Assembly: GCA_011799875.1 (NCBI GenBank)
Contig: CM022297.1
Location: 539,446,795 to 539,510,794 of the forward strand
Direction: 5' to 3'
DNA: 64,000 bases
DNA from: Thinopyrum elongatum
Taxonomy: Eukaryota; Streptophyta; Magnoliopsida; Poales; Poaceae
Made by a program: the position numbers and the translations under genes. The notes beneath the pieces were generated by a model. That model did no database searches and was not told the origin of the DNA. It was given only the letters and a program-made list of their open reading frames with translations. Below, one piece after another: positions 12,399 to 23,589 of this stretch (positions are counted from its first letter, which is position 1; each line of letters starts with the position of its first letter).

Positions 12399-13390
12399 AT
12401 GTTGAGCCTAAATAAATGTTATTTGGTGTTTGCATTGAGCATGAATATGATTGGATCATGTTTATTGCAATACGGTTATTTATTTAAGACAAAGAATAAT
12501 TGTTGTTTTGTTTACATGAATAAAACCTTCTATGGTCTTACACTCAATATAAATGGTTTATTGAATCTCGATCGTAGTGATACACATATTCATAATATTG
12601 ATGCCAAAAGATGCAAAGTTGATAATGATAGTGCAACATGTTTGTGGCACTGCCGTTTAAGTCATACTGGTGTAAAGCGCATGAAGAAACTCCATACAGA
12701 TGGACTTTTGGAATCACTTGATTATGAATCATTTGATACTTGCGAACCATGCCTCATGGGCAAGATGACTAAAACTCCGTTCTCCGGAACAATGGAGCGA
12801 GCTAATGACTTATTGGAAATAATACATACCGATGTATGCGGTCCGATGAGTGTTGAAGCACGTGGCGGGTATCGTTATTTTCTGACCTTCACAGATGATT
12901 TGAGCAGATATGGGTATATCTACTTAATGAAACACAAGTCTGAAACATTTGAAAAGTTCAAAGAATTTCAGAGTGAGGTGGAGAATCATCGTAACAAGAA
13001 AATAAAGTTTCTACAATCTGATCGTGGAGGTGAATATTTGAGTTACGAGTTTGGCCTTCATTTAAAACAATGTGGAATAGTTTCACAACTCACGCCACCT
13101 GGAACACCACAGCGTAATGGTGTGTCCGAATGTCGTAGCCGTACTTTATTAGATATGGTGCGATCTATGATGTCTCTTACCGATTTACCACTATCGTTTT
13201 GGGTTATGCATTAGAGACAGCTGCATTCACGTTAAATAGGGCACCGTCTAAATCCGTTGAGACGACACCGTATGAACTATGGTTTGGCAAGAAACCTAAG
13301 CTGTCGTTTCTTAAAGTTTGGGGTTGCGACACTTATGTCAAAAGGCTTCAGCCTGATAAGCTCGAACCCAAATCGGAGAAGTGCGTATTC
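12399..13390 (+). pseudogene. Copia integrase
   Basis: Integrase inserts the cDNA into the genome. Seen in order: a pre-integrase HHCC-type zinc region (CRLSHTGVKRMKKL ... DTCEPCLMGK), then the core with HTDVCGP (first D), LQSDRGGEY (second D) and GVSE (E of DD35E). A frameshift near 13200 splits the core end from GYALETAAFTLNRAPS, and the GKKPKLSFLKVWGC motif follows in the new frame. The catalytic triad is intact, but the reading frame is not. Confidence 0.9.
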
Positions 13391-14540
13391 ATAGGATACC
13401 CTAAGGAAACAATTGGGTACACCTTCTACCACAGATCCGAAGGCAAGATCTTTGTTGCCAAGAATGGAACCTTTCTAGAGAAGGAGTTTCTCTCGAAAGA
13501 AGTGAGTGGGAGGAAAGTAGAACTTGATGAGGTAATTGTACCTTCTCTCGAATTGGAAAGTAGCTCATCACAGAAAACCGTTCCCGTGATGCCTACACCA
13601 ACTAGAGAGAAAGCTAATGATGATGATCATGAAACTTCAGATCAAGTTACTATAGAACTTCGTAGGTCAACCAGAACACGATCTTTACCAGAGTGGTACA
13701 GGAATCCTGTACTGGAAGTCATGTTACTAGACCAAAGCGAACCTACGAACTATGAAGAAGCTATGATGAGCCCAGATTCCGACAGATGGCTTGAGGCCAT
13801 GAAATCTGAGATAGGATCCATGTATGAGAACAAAGTGTGGACTTTGGTGGACTTGCCCGATGATCGGCGAGCCATAGAGAATAAATGGATCTTCAAGAAG
13901 AAGACTGACGCCGATGGTAATGTTACTATCTACAAAGCTCGACTTGTCGCAAAAGGTTTTCGACAAGTTCAAGGAGTTGACTACGATGAGACTTTCTCAC
14001 CCGTAGCGATGCTTAAGTCCGTCCAAATCATGTTAGCAATTGCCGCATTTTATGATTATGAAATCTGGCAAATGGACATCAAAACTGCATTCCTTAATGG
14101 ATTTCTTAAAGAAGAGTTGTATATGATGCAACTAGAAGGTTTTGTCGATCCTAAAGGTGCTAACAAGGTGTGCAAACTCCAGCGATCCATCTATGGACTG
14201 GTGCAAGCATCTCGGAGTTGGAATATACGCTTTGATGAGGTGATCAAAGCATATGGTTTTATACAGACTTTCAGTGAAGCCTGTATTTACAAGAAAAGTA
14301 AGTGGGAGCTCTGTAGCATTTCTGATATTATATGTGGATGACATATTGTTGATTGGAAATGATATAGAATTTCTGGATAGCATAAAAGGATACTTGAATA
14401 AGAATTTTTTAATGAAAGACCTCGGTGAAGCTGCTTATATATTGGGCATCAAGATCTATAGGGATAGATCGAGACGCTTAATAGGACTTTCACAAAGCAC
14501 ATACCTTGACAAAGTTTTGAAGAAGTTCAAAATGGATTAG
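13391..14540 (+). pseudogene. Copia reverse transcriptase
   Basis: RNA-dependent DNA polymerase of the element. WLEAMKSEIGSM, WIFKKKTDADG, KARLVAKGF and QMDIKTAFLNG are the classic Copia RT blocks (RVT_2). A frameshift near 14320 separates these from the catalytic YVDDILLIGND, which continues into LGEAAYILGIKI and stops at 14538. The two active-site aspartates of YVDD are present. Broken by the frameshift and stop. Confidence 0.9.
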
Positions 14541-15154
14541 TCAAAGAAGGAGTTCTTGCCTGTATTACAAGATGTGAAGTTGAGTAAGACTCAAAGCCCG
14601 ACCACGGCAGAAGATAGAGAGAGAATGAAAGGTATACGATATGCCATGCTATGTACCACACCTGATGTGTGTCTTGCCACTTATCTGGCAAAGAGGGTAC
14701 AAGAGTGATCCAGGAATGGACCACTAGACAGCGGTCAAAATTATCCTTAGTTACCTAAGAGGACTAAGGAAATGTTTCTCGGTTATGGAGGTGATAAAGA
14801 GTTCGTCGTAAAGTGTTACGTCGATACAAGCTTTAACACCGATCCGGATGACTCTAAGTATCAATCTGGATACATATTGAAAGTGGGAGCAATCAGCTAG
14901 AGTAGCTCCATGTAGAGCATTGAAGACATAGAAATTTGCAAAATACATACGGATCTAAATATAGCAGACCCGTTGACTAAACTTCTCACACAAGCAAAAC
15001 ATGATCACACCTTAGTACTCTTTGGGTGTTAATCACATGGCGATGTGAACTAGATTATTGACTCTAGTAAACTCTTTGGGTATTGGTCACATGATGATGT
15101 GAACTATGGGTGTTAATCACATGGCGATGTGAACTAGATTATTGACTCTAGTGC
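14541..15154 (+). pseudogene. Copia RNase H remnant and 3' untranslated part
   Basis: Scattered pieces of RNase H: YAMLCTTPDVCLATYL, then FLGYGGDKEFVVKCYVDTSF and SKYQSGYI, with stops and deletions between them. TDLNIADPLTK near 14951-14983 is the usual end of the polyprotein. After it, a roughly 84-bp segment (gggtgttaatcacatgg...) is repeated at 15024 and 15108, with a partial copy in between, just before the polypurine tract. Confidence 0.7.
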
Positions 15155-15165
15155 AAGTGGGAGAC
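15155..15165 (+). promoter_or_regulatory. Polypurine tract
   Basis: aagtgggagac directly before the 3' LTR; the expected plus-strand primer site. Confidence 0.6.
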
Positions 15166-16828
15166 TGAAGGAAATATGCCCTAGAGGCAATAATAAAGTT
15201 GTTATTTTATATTTCCTTATTCATGATAAATGTTTATTATTCATGCTAGAATTGTATTGATCGGAAACCTAAATACATGTGTGAATACATAGACAAACAT
15301 TGTGTCCCTAGTGAGCCTCTACTTGACTAGCTCGTTGATCAAAGATGGTTAAGGTTTCCTAACCATAGACATGTGTTGTCATTTGATAACGGGATCACAT
15401 CATTAGGAGAATGATGTGAAGGACAAGACGCATCCGTTAGCTTAGCATAATGATCGTTCAGTTTATTGCTATTGCTTTCTTCATGTCCAATACATATTCC
15501 TTCGACTATGAGATTATGCAACTCCCGGATACCGGAGGAATACCTTGTGTTCTATCAAACGTCACAACATAACTGGGTGATCATAAAGATGCTCTACAGG
15601 TATCTCTGAAGGTGTTTATTGAGGTGGCATAGATCGAGATTGGGATTTGTCACTCCGAGTTTCGGAGAGGTATCTCTGGGCCCTCTCGGTAATACACATC
15701 ATAAGAAGCCTTGCAAGCAAATGACTAATGAGTTAGTTACGAGATGATGTATTACGGAACGAGTCAAGAGACTTGCCGGTAACGAGATTGAACTAGGTAT
15801 AGATATACCGACGATCGAATCTCGGGTAAGTAACATACCGATGGACAAAGGGAATTACGTATGTTGTCATAAAGGTTCGACCGATAAAGATCTTCGTAGA
15901 ATATGTAGGAGCCAATATGGGCATCCAGGTTCCGCTATTGATTATTGACCGGAGAGGTGTCTCGGTCATGTCTACATAGTTCTCAAACCCGTAGGGTCCG
16001 CACGCTTAACTTTAGTTGACGATATAGTACTATATGAGTTATGTATGTTGGTGACCGAATGTTGTTCGGAGTCCCGGATGAGATCACGAACATGACGAGG
16101 AGCTCTGGAATGGTCCGGAGATAAATATTGATATATAGGATGATATGGTTCGGCCAAGGGGAAAAGCCCACGGGGCTTTAGGTCGGTGCAAAAGGAGTTT
16201 TGCGGAGGCCAGGGGGCCAAACGCCGGAGACCCTGGCGTCTGGCCCTGGGCCAGACGCCGAGGCCCAAGGCGTCTGGGCCAGACGCCAAGGATTATGGCG
16301 TCTGTACCTGGAAGTCCGAGAAGGACTCTTCCTTGCGGGCAAAACCGACTTTAAGGAGGCTTTTACTCCAAGTTTCGAGCCCAAGGCTCAACATATAAAT
16401 AGAGGGGCAGGGCTAGCACCTAAGAGACATCAAGAAACACCAAGCCGTGTGCCGGCAACCCCATCCCTCTAGTTTGTGCTCCGTCATAGTTTCCGTTGTG
16501 CTTGGCGAAGCCCTGCGGAGATTGTTCTTCACCAACACCGTCGTGTTGCCGGAACCCATCTACTACTTCGCCCCTCTTGCTGGATCAAGAAGGCGAGGAC
16601 GTCATCGAGCTGAACGTGTGCTGAACTCGGAGGTGCCGTACGTTCGGTACTTGATCGGGACGGATCGTGAAGGTGTACGACTACATCAACCGCGTTGTCA
16701 AACGCTTCCGCTTTCGGTCTACGAGGGTACGTAGACATACTATCCCCCTCTCGTTGCTATGCATCTCCATGGATAGATCTTGCGTGAGCGTAGGAAATTT
16801 TTGAAATTGCATGCTTCGTTTCCCAACA
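15166..16828 (+). repeat. 3' LTR of the Copia element
   Basis: 1663 bp, same ends as the 5' LTR and near identical to it apart from scattered substitutions and an extra stretch of about 31 bp near 16338-16368. TATA box at 16394-16402. Ends CCCAACA followed by the GGTCG duplication. Confidence 0.95.
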
Positions 16829-16833
16829 GGTCG

Positions 16834-18920
16834 CGGTAACTCTGATTGGAAGCCACCTACTCTGATGGGTCCTCCACATTCGGGGCCGGCGGGACTATGA
16901 ACATCTCTATCACCACCTCCTCTGTCTCCACCGTGGCGGTGGACTGCAAAACGGGCAGAAGTGGGTGGGTGGCATCGACAATCGAAGAGGAGATGATGTA
17001 GGAACAACGATCGGCGTTTCCTATACGACGCCTTAAGATCGGTTGGCGAGCTCACCTATAAACCGGCGCACACCCCACCCTCCGCCATGGGACGGCCCGT
17101 TTAAACACTTTTCTTCTTTTCTGCTAATATTAAAAAAAAAAACTGCGCAGCTGGACTCGAGACGCAATGCATAGAGCAAAGAGTGGTAACCATCAAGACA
17201 CATTGGCTCTTCTTATGTTTATACTTCTTTTCACTTCTTCAGTAAAGCAAAAAACGCTGTGGTTTCCCTGTTTTTTCGGTTTTTGTTTGCTGATTTTTCT
17301 TCTAGTCTTGTATTTATCTCGTTCTCTTTCTTTTTTCATATCATTTTAATTTAAAAATTCCTGATTTTTTCTAAAAAATCATGAACTTTTGTTAAATTGA
17401 CAAACTTTTTCAAATTTTATGAATATTTTTTCAAATCACTTAACTTTTTAAAATTCAATGAACTTTTTATGAAAATCGATAAACTTTATCAAAATTGATG
17501 AACTTTTTTCAAATTTGATAATTTTTTTTCAAATTCAATGAACCTTTTTCACATCCATGGTTTTTTTAAATTTGTTGAACTTATTTTCAAAAGATTTCAA
17601 AATTGATGAACTTTTTCAAATTCGATGACCTTTTTTCAAAATTTGTGAATTGTTTTGAAAACTGATGAACTTTTTTTTGAAATTGTTGAACATTTTTAGG
17701 TTCTTGGTTTTTTCTATATTTTTTAGAATTCTTTTTAACACGGTGGTACATTGACTATGTCATTCTGAGTTCGATTCCTCCTTCTTGCAGTAATTTCTGT
17801 CAACATTTTTTCTTCGCGTTCTTCCTTCTCAGCGTGTTGCTGGGCCGGGCCGCTAGGCGCCGCGTGACAACGATCGGCAGCTCGATCGTCGCTACTTGTC
17901 CCCTCGCGACCATTCGGACCACAACAAGTCGGTTAATGAGAAGACACCCAAAACGGCCTACGGAGAATCAACCCTTTTGATGCTCAGCCGGCCTACTCGA
18001 TCGATGCCAAAGGAAACAGTGGGACGATGGTATGGTTTAATTGGTTCGTATGCGGCAGGCGGCTTAAGATGTTAAATCTGGAGCGTTGATGATTAAATCA
18101 GACGGCTAAGAGTGTCAAATCGCTGTGGAGGCTAGTAATTGGGGTTGCTCTTAACTATGCTTCAGCCTGAGTTTGCAAGTGTGCTACTATTTTTTGCTCA
18201 GAAAAACCCTGTGCTGCTGTTTTTTTAACTGCCGTAGTAAGTACTAATGTTCTTTTTTCTGATGACTAGCACATTTGTCCGTGCGTTGCAACAGAAAAAA
18301 TTGATGTTTTGTGCAAGCATAATGTCTCGTAGCACCGGATTCACTACGAAGAACATGCTGCAATGCAACATCCTTTTACAAAATGAACATAAAAAATAGG
18401 ATGCAATTTATCCGCGTCCATATTTTCTTTGCGGGCATAATCTCCCACTAATTTCGTTTAAGTATAATCCTTCCTTTAATTACGATGACGTCCTCACCCG
18501 TTTTAGTCGGGAATCAAATCCTTCATTTTCTAATTTAGTAGCCCCACCACAATGAAGCCTGTGGATCCTTCCTTTTAATTATCCTACCTTTTTACCTCAA
18601 ATCCTTCCTTTAATTAGCCTCATCTATTTGAATATTCTATTTATTAAGACCACGATCGTTCTTTAATTATTCCACCGGTTTACCCACAATCCAGTTTTTA
18701 ATTAGCCACATCCATTTAAACATCCTATTTAAGCCCATAATCCTTCCTGAGGCCGCTTCTTTAACGGTCTGTTGGTTGATTCCTAAGGCCGCTTGTATAT
18801 TTACTGGTGGGAAGCATTGTAAAAGAGCGAGGCGGGATTAGTAAACGTGAAACATGCATAGCTCGTTGGTTGTTACATCAAAGAGCCAGACACGAGGTAC
18901 TGCATTCAATTCCCACGATG
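16834..18920. other. Flank between Copia and CACTA elements, no gene seen
   Basis: 16834-17090 is the GC-rich continuation of the Copia target. 17330-17720 is AT-rich with many imperfect copies of a 'gaactttttcaaatt' theme. 17750-18900 is mixed sequence with no ORF of note. A B-box-like gagttcgattcc at about 17769 has no matching A box that I can find. Confidence 0.6.
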
Positions 18921-18949
18921 TTGCACTAGTAGAAAACAGGGCTTTGGTC

Positions 18950-19206
18950 CAGGCCTGGTCAGCCCATTAGTCCCGGTTCAGTGACGAACCGGGACCCATG
19001 GGGGCGTACGTCCCGGTTCGTGCGCCCAGGGGGGCGGCCGGGCCTCGTGGGGCATTGGTCCCGGTTCGTCTGGACCCTTTGGTCCCGGTTCCAGCCATGA
19101 ACCGGGACCAATGGACCTGGCCCACATCCATTGGTCCCGGTTCATGGCTGGAACCGGGACCAAAGGAGGTCCTTTAGTCCCGGTTCCAGCCACCAACCGG
19201 GACCAA
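18950..19206 (+). promoter_or_regulatory. 5' subterminal repeat array of CACTA element 1
   Basis: About ten copies of gtcccggtt or its complement, several paired as hairpins such as ggtcccggttccagcc facing aaccgggaccaa. In En/Spm-type elements such subterminal repeats bind the element's accessory protein. A TATA-like tatatatat follows at 19216-19224, so the array also lies in promoter position for the first gene. Confidence 0.75.
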
Positions 19207-19215
19207 TGAGGTGCC

Positions 19216-19224
19216 TATATATAT
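19216..19224 (+). promoter_or_regulatory. TATA box, first CACTA gene
   Basis: tatatatat right after the subterminal array, followed by a CT-rich leader. The second CACTA element has the same arrangement at 58900-58906. Confidence 0.5.
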
Positions 19225-19607
19225 CCCCTCGCCCGCAAGCAGAGCACTCCACTGCTCTGTTTTTTCTGGCCGGCTAGGGGAGGGCTTTGTGGTGCTCTAG
19301 CTCACCTCCTATGCACATGAGGTGTTCGATGAAATGCCCGAGCCACACTACTTAAGCTTTCTTCTCTCCAAGCTCGACCTCCAAGCTCCATTTTACTCAA
19401 GATTTGTCTAGGTTTAGCGGTCCATCACGTCCCGTCCCCGTCTTCACCGCCGTCGATCGCCCGCGCCGATCTCGTCGCCGGCACCACCGTGGTGAGCCTC
19501 TTGTTCTTATCTTCTTTCTAAAAGAAAAAAAATTCTTACTTGTATGATTTAAATAGATACTTGTATAATTTTCTTACTTTTATTATTGTTTGTTATTATA
19601 TAGTGCT

Positions 19608-20052
19608 ATGGTTTTGGTATCCGCCCCCGTCGGCCCTCGTCTTGTCTATGATTCGGATGTGGTATATATTATATTTTATAACTATTTGGTTCATTTATTG
19701 TTTATGACAATTATGCCGACCAACGTGACATGGATTTTTTATCTAGGAGGTATATGAACCGGAAATTCCAACCGACCCTATTGTCGAGAGGTTAAATTTA
19801 GTTGAAGAAGAAAACATTTACTTGAAGGAAAAATTGAAAAAAATTGAGGAGGAGAAGATGATATTAGAGTTGCATGTTGCGGATGTCGTCGATGATCACA
19901 AGATCAAGATGGATGCAATGCGCTTCAAGATTAGAAAGTATAGAAAATATGCCATTCATACCGAGGCTTGGTATCATTATGCCATTGGATCAATTGTTAC
20001 CTTGGTTGCGATTATGATCGCATTTGTTGTTGCATTGAAATGTTTTACATAG
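19608..20052 (+). CDS. Small coiled-coil, membrane-anchored protein of the CACTA element
   Basis: Two exons: 19608-19661 (MVLVSAPVGPRLVYDSDV) and 19747-20052, joined by a GT-AG intron in phase 0, giving 119 residues. Residues 30-84 are rich in heptad-like Leu/Ile with Lys and Glu (NLVEEENIYLKEKLKKIEEE), a likely coiled coil. Residues 97-116 (AIGSIVTLVAIMIAFVVAL) form one hydrophobic segment, suggesting a tail-anchored membrane protein. The second CACTA copy has the same exons and intron at 59287-59730, with one stop. An acceptor AG directly before the TNP2 start at 20225 suggests alternative splicing could join this transcript to the transposase. I recognise no named family; function unknown. 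Confidence 0.65.
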
Positions 20053-20224
20053 TTTCAATGTATGGTTTAATTAGATGCTCTGGAGAGCTATATGTTGTTC
20101 AATGAGAACTATGTATGTACTTTGGTTTTAATGTGATGATGAACTTCTATTAATTTGGTCACTTATCTATTCATGATGTTCTGTAATGGTTTTTGACACA
20201 CTTAATTATATATAATGCACGTAG

Positions 20225-23200
20225 ATGAACCGGCAATGGATGTACGGTGACAGACGCACCTCCGAGTACATTAAGGGCGTGCATAATTTTCTCGAAGTGG
20301 CTGAGGCAAACAAGCAGAATGGTTTTATGTGTTGTCCATGCCCTATATGTGGGAATACGAAGTCTTACTCTGACCAGAAAATCCTTCACACCCACCTGCT
20401 TTATAAGGGTTTCGTGCCACACTATAATGTTTGGACCAAGCACGGAGAAAGAGAGGTTATGATGGAAGACAGCGAAGAAGAAGAGGATGATGACAACTAT
20501 GTGCCCCCTGAATACGGTGATGCTGCAACGGGGGAAGCTGAAGATCAAGAGGAATCAGACGATGTGCCCGATGATGATCTCCGCCGGGTCATTGTGTTGA
20601 TGCAAAAAGACAGTGCGAAAGTGAACAGGAGAAGCTGAAGTTCGATCGCATGTTAGAGGATCACCAAAAAGGGTTGTACCCCAATTGCGAAGATGGCAAC
20701 ACAAAGCTCGGTACCGTACTGGAATTGCTGCAGTGGAAGGCAGAGAATGCTGTTCCTGACAAAGGATTTGAGAAGCTACTGAAAATATTGAAGAAGAAGC
20801 TTCCAAAGGATAACGAATTGCCCGACAGTACGTACACAGCAAAGAAGGTCGTATGCCCTCTAGGATTGGAGGTGCAGAAGATACATGCATGCCCTAATGA
20901 CTGCATCCTCTAACGCGGTGCGTACGAGGATTTGAACGCATGCCCAGTATGCGGTGCATTGCGGTATAAGATCAGACGAGATGACCCTGGTGATGTTGAC
21001 GGCGAGCCCCCCAGGAAGAGGGTTCCTGCGAAGGTGATGTGGTATGCTCCTATAATACCACGGTTGAAACGTCTGTTCAGAAACAAAGAGCATGCCAAGT
21101 TGATGTGATGGTACAGAGAGGACCGTAAGAAAGACGGGAAGTTGAGAGCACCCGCTGACGGTTCGCAGTGGAGAAAAATCGAGAGAAAGTACTGGGAGGA
21201 GTTTGCAGGTGACGCAAGGAACGTATGGTTTGGTTTAAGCGCGGATGGCATTAATCCTTTTGGGGAGTAGAGCAGCAATCACAGCACCTGGCCCGTGACT
21301 CTATGTATCTATAACCTTCCTCCTTGGCTGTGCATGAAGCGGAAGTTCATTATGATGCCAGTACTCATCCAAGGCCCTAAGCAACCCGGCAATGACATTG
21401 ATGTGTACCTAAGGCCATTAGTTGAAGAACTTTTGCAGCTGTGGAATGGAAACGGTGTACGTGTGTGGGATGAGCACAGACAGGAGGAATTTGACCTGCA
21501 TGCGTTGCTGTTTGTAACCATCAATGATTGGCCTGCTCTCAGTAACCTTTCAGGACAGACAAACAAGGGGTACCACGCATGCACGCACTGTTTAGCTGAC
21601 ACCGAAAGTATATACCTGGACAAATGCAGGAAGAATGTGTACCTGGGGCATCGTCGATTTCTTCCGACCAACCATCAATGTCGAAAGAAAGGCAAGCATT
21701 TCAAAGGCGAGGCAGATCACCGGAAGAAGCCCGCCATGTGTACCGGTGATCACGTACTTGCTATGGTCAATGATTTACACGTAATCTTTGGAAAGGGTCC
21801 CGGCTGACTATCTGTTCCAAATGACGCCGAGGGACGCGCACCCATGTGGAAGAAGAAATATATATTTTGCGACCTACCCTACTGGAAAGACCTAGAGGTC
21901 CGCTCTTCAATCGACGTGATGCACGTGACAAAGAACCTTTGCGTGAACCTGCTAGGCTTCTTGGGCATGTATGTGAAGACAAAAGATACACCGGAGGCAC
22001 GGGAGGACCTGCAACGTTTGCACGAAAAAGACGGCATGCCTCCAAAGCAGTATGAAGGTCCTGCCAGCTACGCTCTTACCAAAGAAGAGAAGGAAATCTT
22101 CTTTGAATGACTGCTTAGTATGAAGGTCCCGTCTGGCTTCTCGTCCAATATAAAGGGAATAATAAATATCCCAGAAAAAAAGTTCCAGAACCTAAAGCCT
22201 CATGACTGCCACGTGATTATGACGCAACTGCTTCCGGTTGCATTGAGGGGGCTTCTACCGGAAAACGTTCGATTAGCCATTGTGAAGCTATGTGCATTCC
22301 TCAATGCAATCTCTCAGAAGGTGATCGATCCACAAATCCTACCAAGGCTAAGGAGTGATGTGGCGCAATGTCTTGTCAGTTTCGAGCTGGTGTTCCCACC
22401 ATCCTTCTTCAATATCATGATGCACGTCCTAGTTCATCTAGTCGACGAGATTGTCATTCTGGGCCCTGTATTTCTACACAATATGTTCCCCTTTGAGAGG
22501 TTCATGGGAGTCCTAAAGAAATATGTCCGTAACTACGCTAGGCCAGAAGGAAGCATCTCCATGGGCCATCAAACAGAGGATGTCATTGGGTTTTGTGTTG
22601 ACTTCATTCCTGGCCTTAAGAAGATTGGCCTCCCTCAATCGCGGTATGAGGGGAGACTGACTGGAAAAGGCAGCTAGGAGGGGACTCAATAATATGTAGG
22701 GACGGGCATTCTTGGTCTCAAGCACACTACACAGTTCTACAGAACTCTACCTTGGTGACCCCGTATGTCGATGAACACAAGAACATTCTGCGCTCCAAAC
22801 ACCCGGAGCAGTGTGACGACTGGATTACATGTGAACACATCAGGACTTTCGGCAGTTGGTTGGAAACACGTCTCAGAGGTGACAACACTGTTTCTGATGA
22901 GCTATACTCGTTGTCCAGGGAACCATCTTCGACGGTATTTACTTACAAAGGATACGAGATAAATGGGAATACATTTTACATGATCGCCCAAGATCAAAAG
23001 AGCACCAACCAAAACAGCGGTGTCCGCTTTGATGCAGCAACCAAGAGGGGAAATGACACATATTATGGTTACATAGTGGACATATGGGAACTTGACTACG
23101 GACATGATTTTAAGGTCCCTTTATTTAAGTGCAAATGGGTCAATATGTCAGGAGGCGGGGTACAGGTAGACCCACAGTACAGAATGACAATAGTGGATCT

Positions 23201-23528
23201 GAACAATCTTGGGTACACAGATGAACCATTCGTCCTAGCCAATGATGTGGCGCAGGTTTTCTATGTGAAGGACATGTCTACCAAACCGAGAAAAAGAAAA
23301 GATAAGGAAGCGAATACATCATACGATGAGCCAAAGCGCCACATAGTTCTTTCAGGAAAAGGAGACATCGTGGGATTGGAGGGCAAGACAGACATGTCTG
23401 AAGATTATGAAAAGTTTCATGAAATTCCTCCCTTCAAAGTCAAGGCTGACCCAAGCACCCTGTTAAGCGATGAAGAATATCCATGGTTACGGCGCAATAA
23501 GCAAAGGACACAAGCGAAGAAAAAGTGA
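20225..23528 (+). pseudogene. TNP2-like CACTA transposase, decayed
   Basis: The transposase would recognise and cut the element ends in the nucleus. Start MNRQWMYGDRRTSEY matches the transposase-associated N-terminal domain with Cys pairs (CCPCPICGNTKSY). An acidic linker (EDSEEEEDDDNY) follows, then the TNP2/Transposase_21 core (CPLGLEVQKIHACPNDC, GLSADGINPFG, GPKQPGNDIDVYL), a DUF4218-like part (VFLHNMFPFERFMG) and a DUF4216-like C-terminus (YYGYIVDIWELDY). Compared with the copy at 59949 it has a 2-bp insertion near 20599, stops near 20911, 21105, 21268, 21805 and 22108, and a 1-bp deletion near 22672. Not functional. Ends TGA after RTQAKKK. Confidence 0.9.
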
Positions 23529-23589
23529 AGACTTTCTCTCCACAACTATTATGATGATGCCTTTGATCTAGAATATCACTGCAGTTACA

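Larger units (their letters stand above)
8475..16828 (+). mobile_element. Complete Ty1/Copia LTR retrotransposon, defective
   Basis: An 8.35-kb element bounded by GGTCG at 8470-8474 and 16829-16833, the 5-bp duplication made by integrase. Order: 5' LTR, primer site, gag, protease, integrase, reverse transcriptase, remains of RNase H, polypurine tract, 3' LTR. Integrase before RT places it in Ty1/Copia. The coding region holds several stops and at least three frameshifts, so it cannot move alone. The family is one whose LTR starts TGAAGGAAATATGCC, very common in wheat; I do not assign a family name. Confidence 0.95.

Noticed and set aside
17755..17800. B-box-like gagttcgattcc as a tRNA or SINE
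   Set aside because: No A box or stem structure at the right distance.
18260..18330. Word 'gtccgtgcgttgcaacag', also in variant form at 57285
   Set aside because: Common next to grass transposons, but without ends or duplications I cannot assign an element.
21309..22055. Minus-strand and alternate-frame ORFs across the TNP2 region
   Set aside because: Antisense or shifted shadows of the transposase frame, with no independent support.
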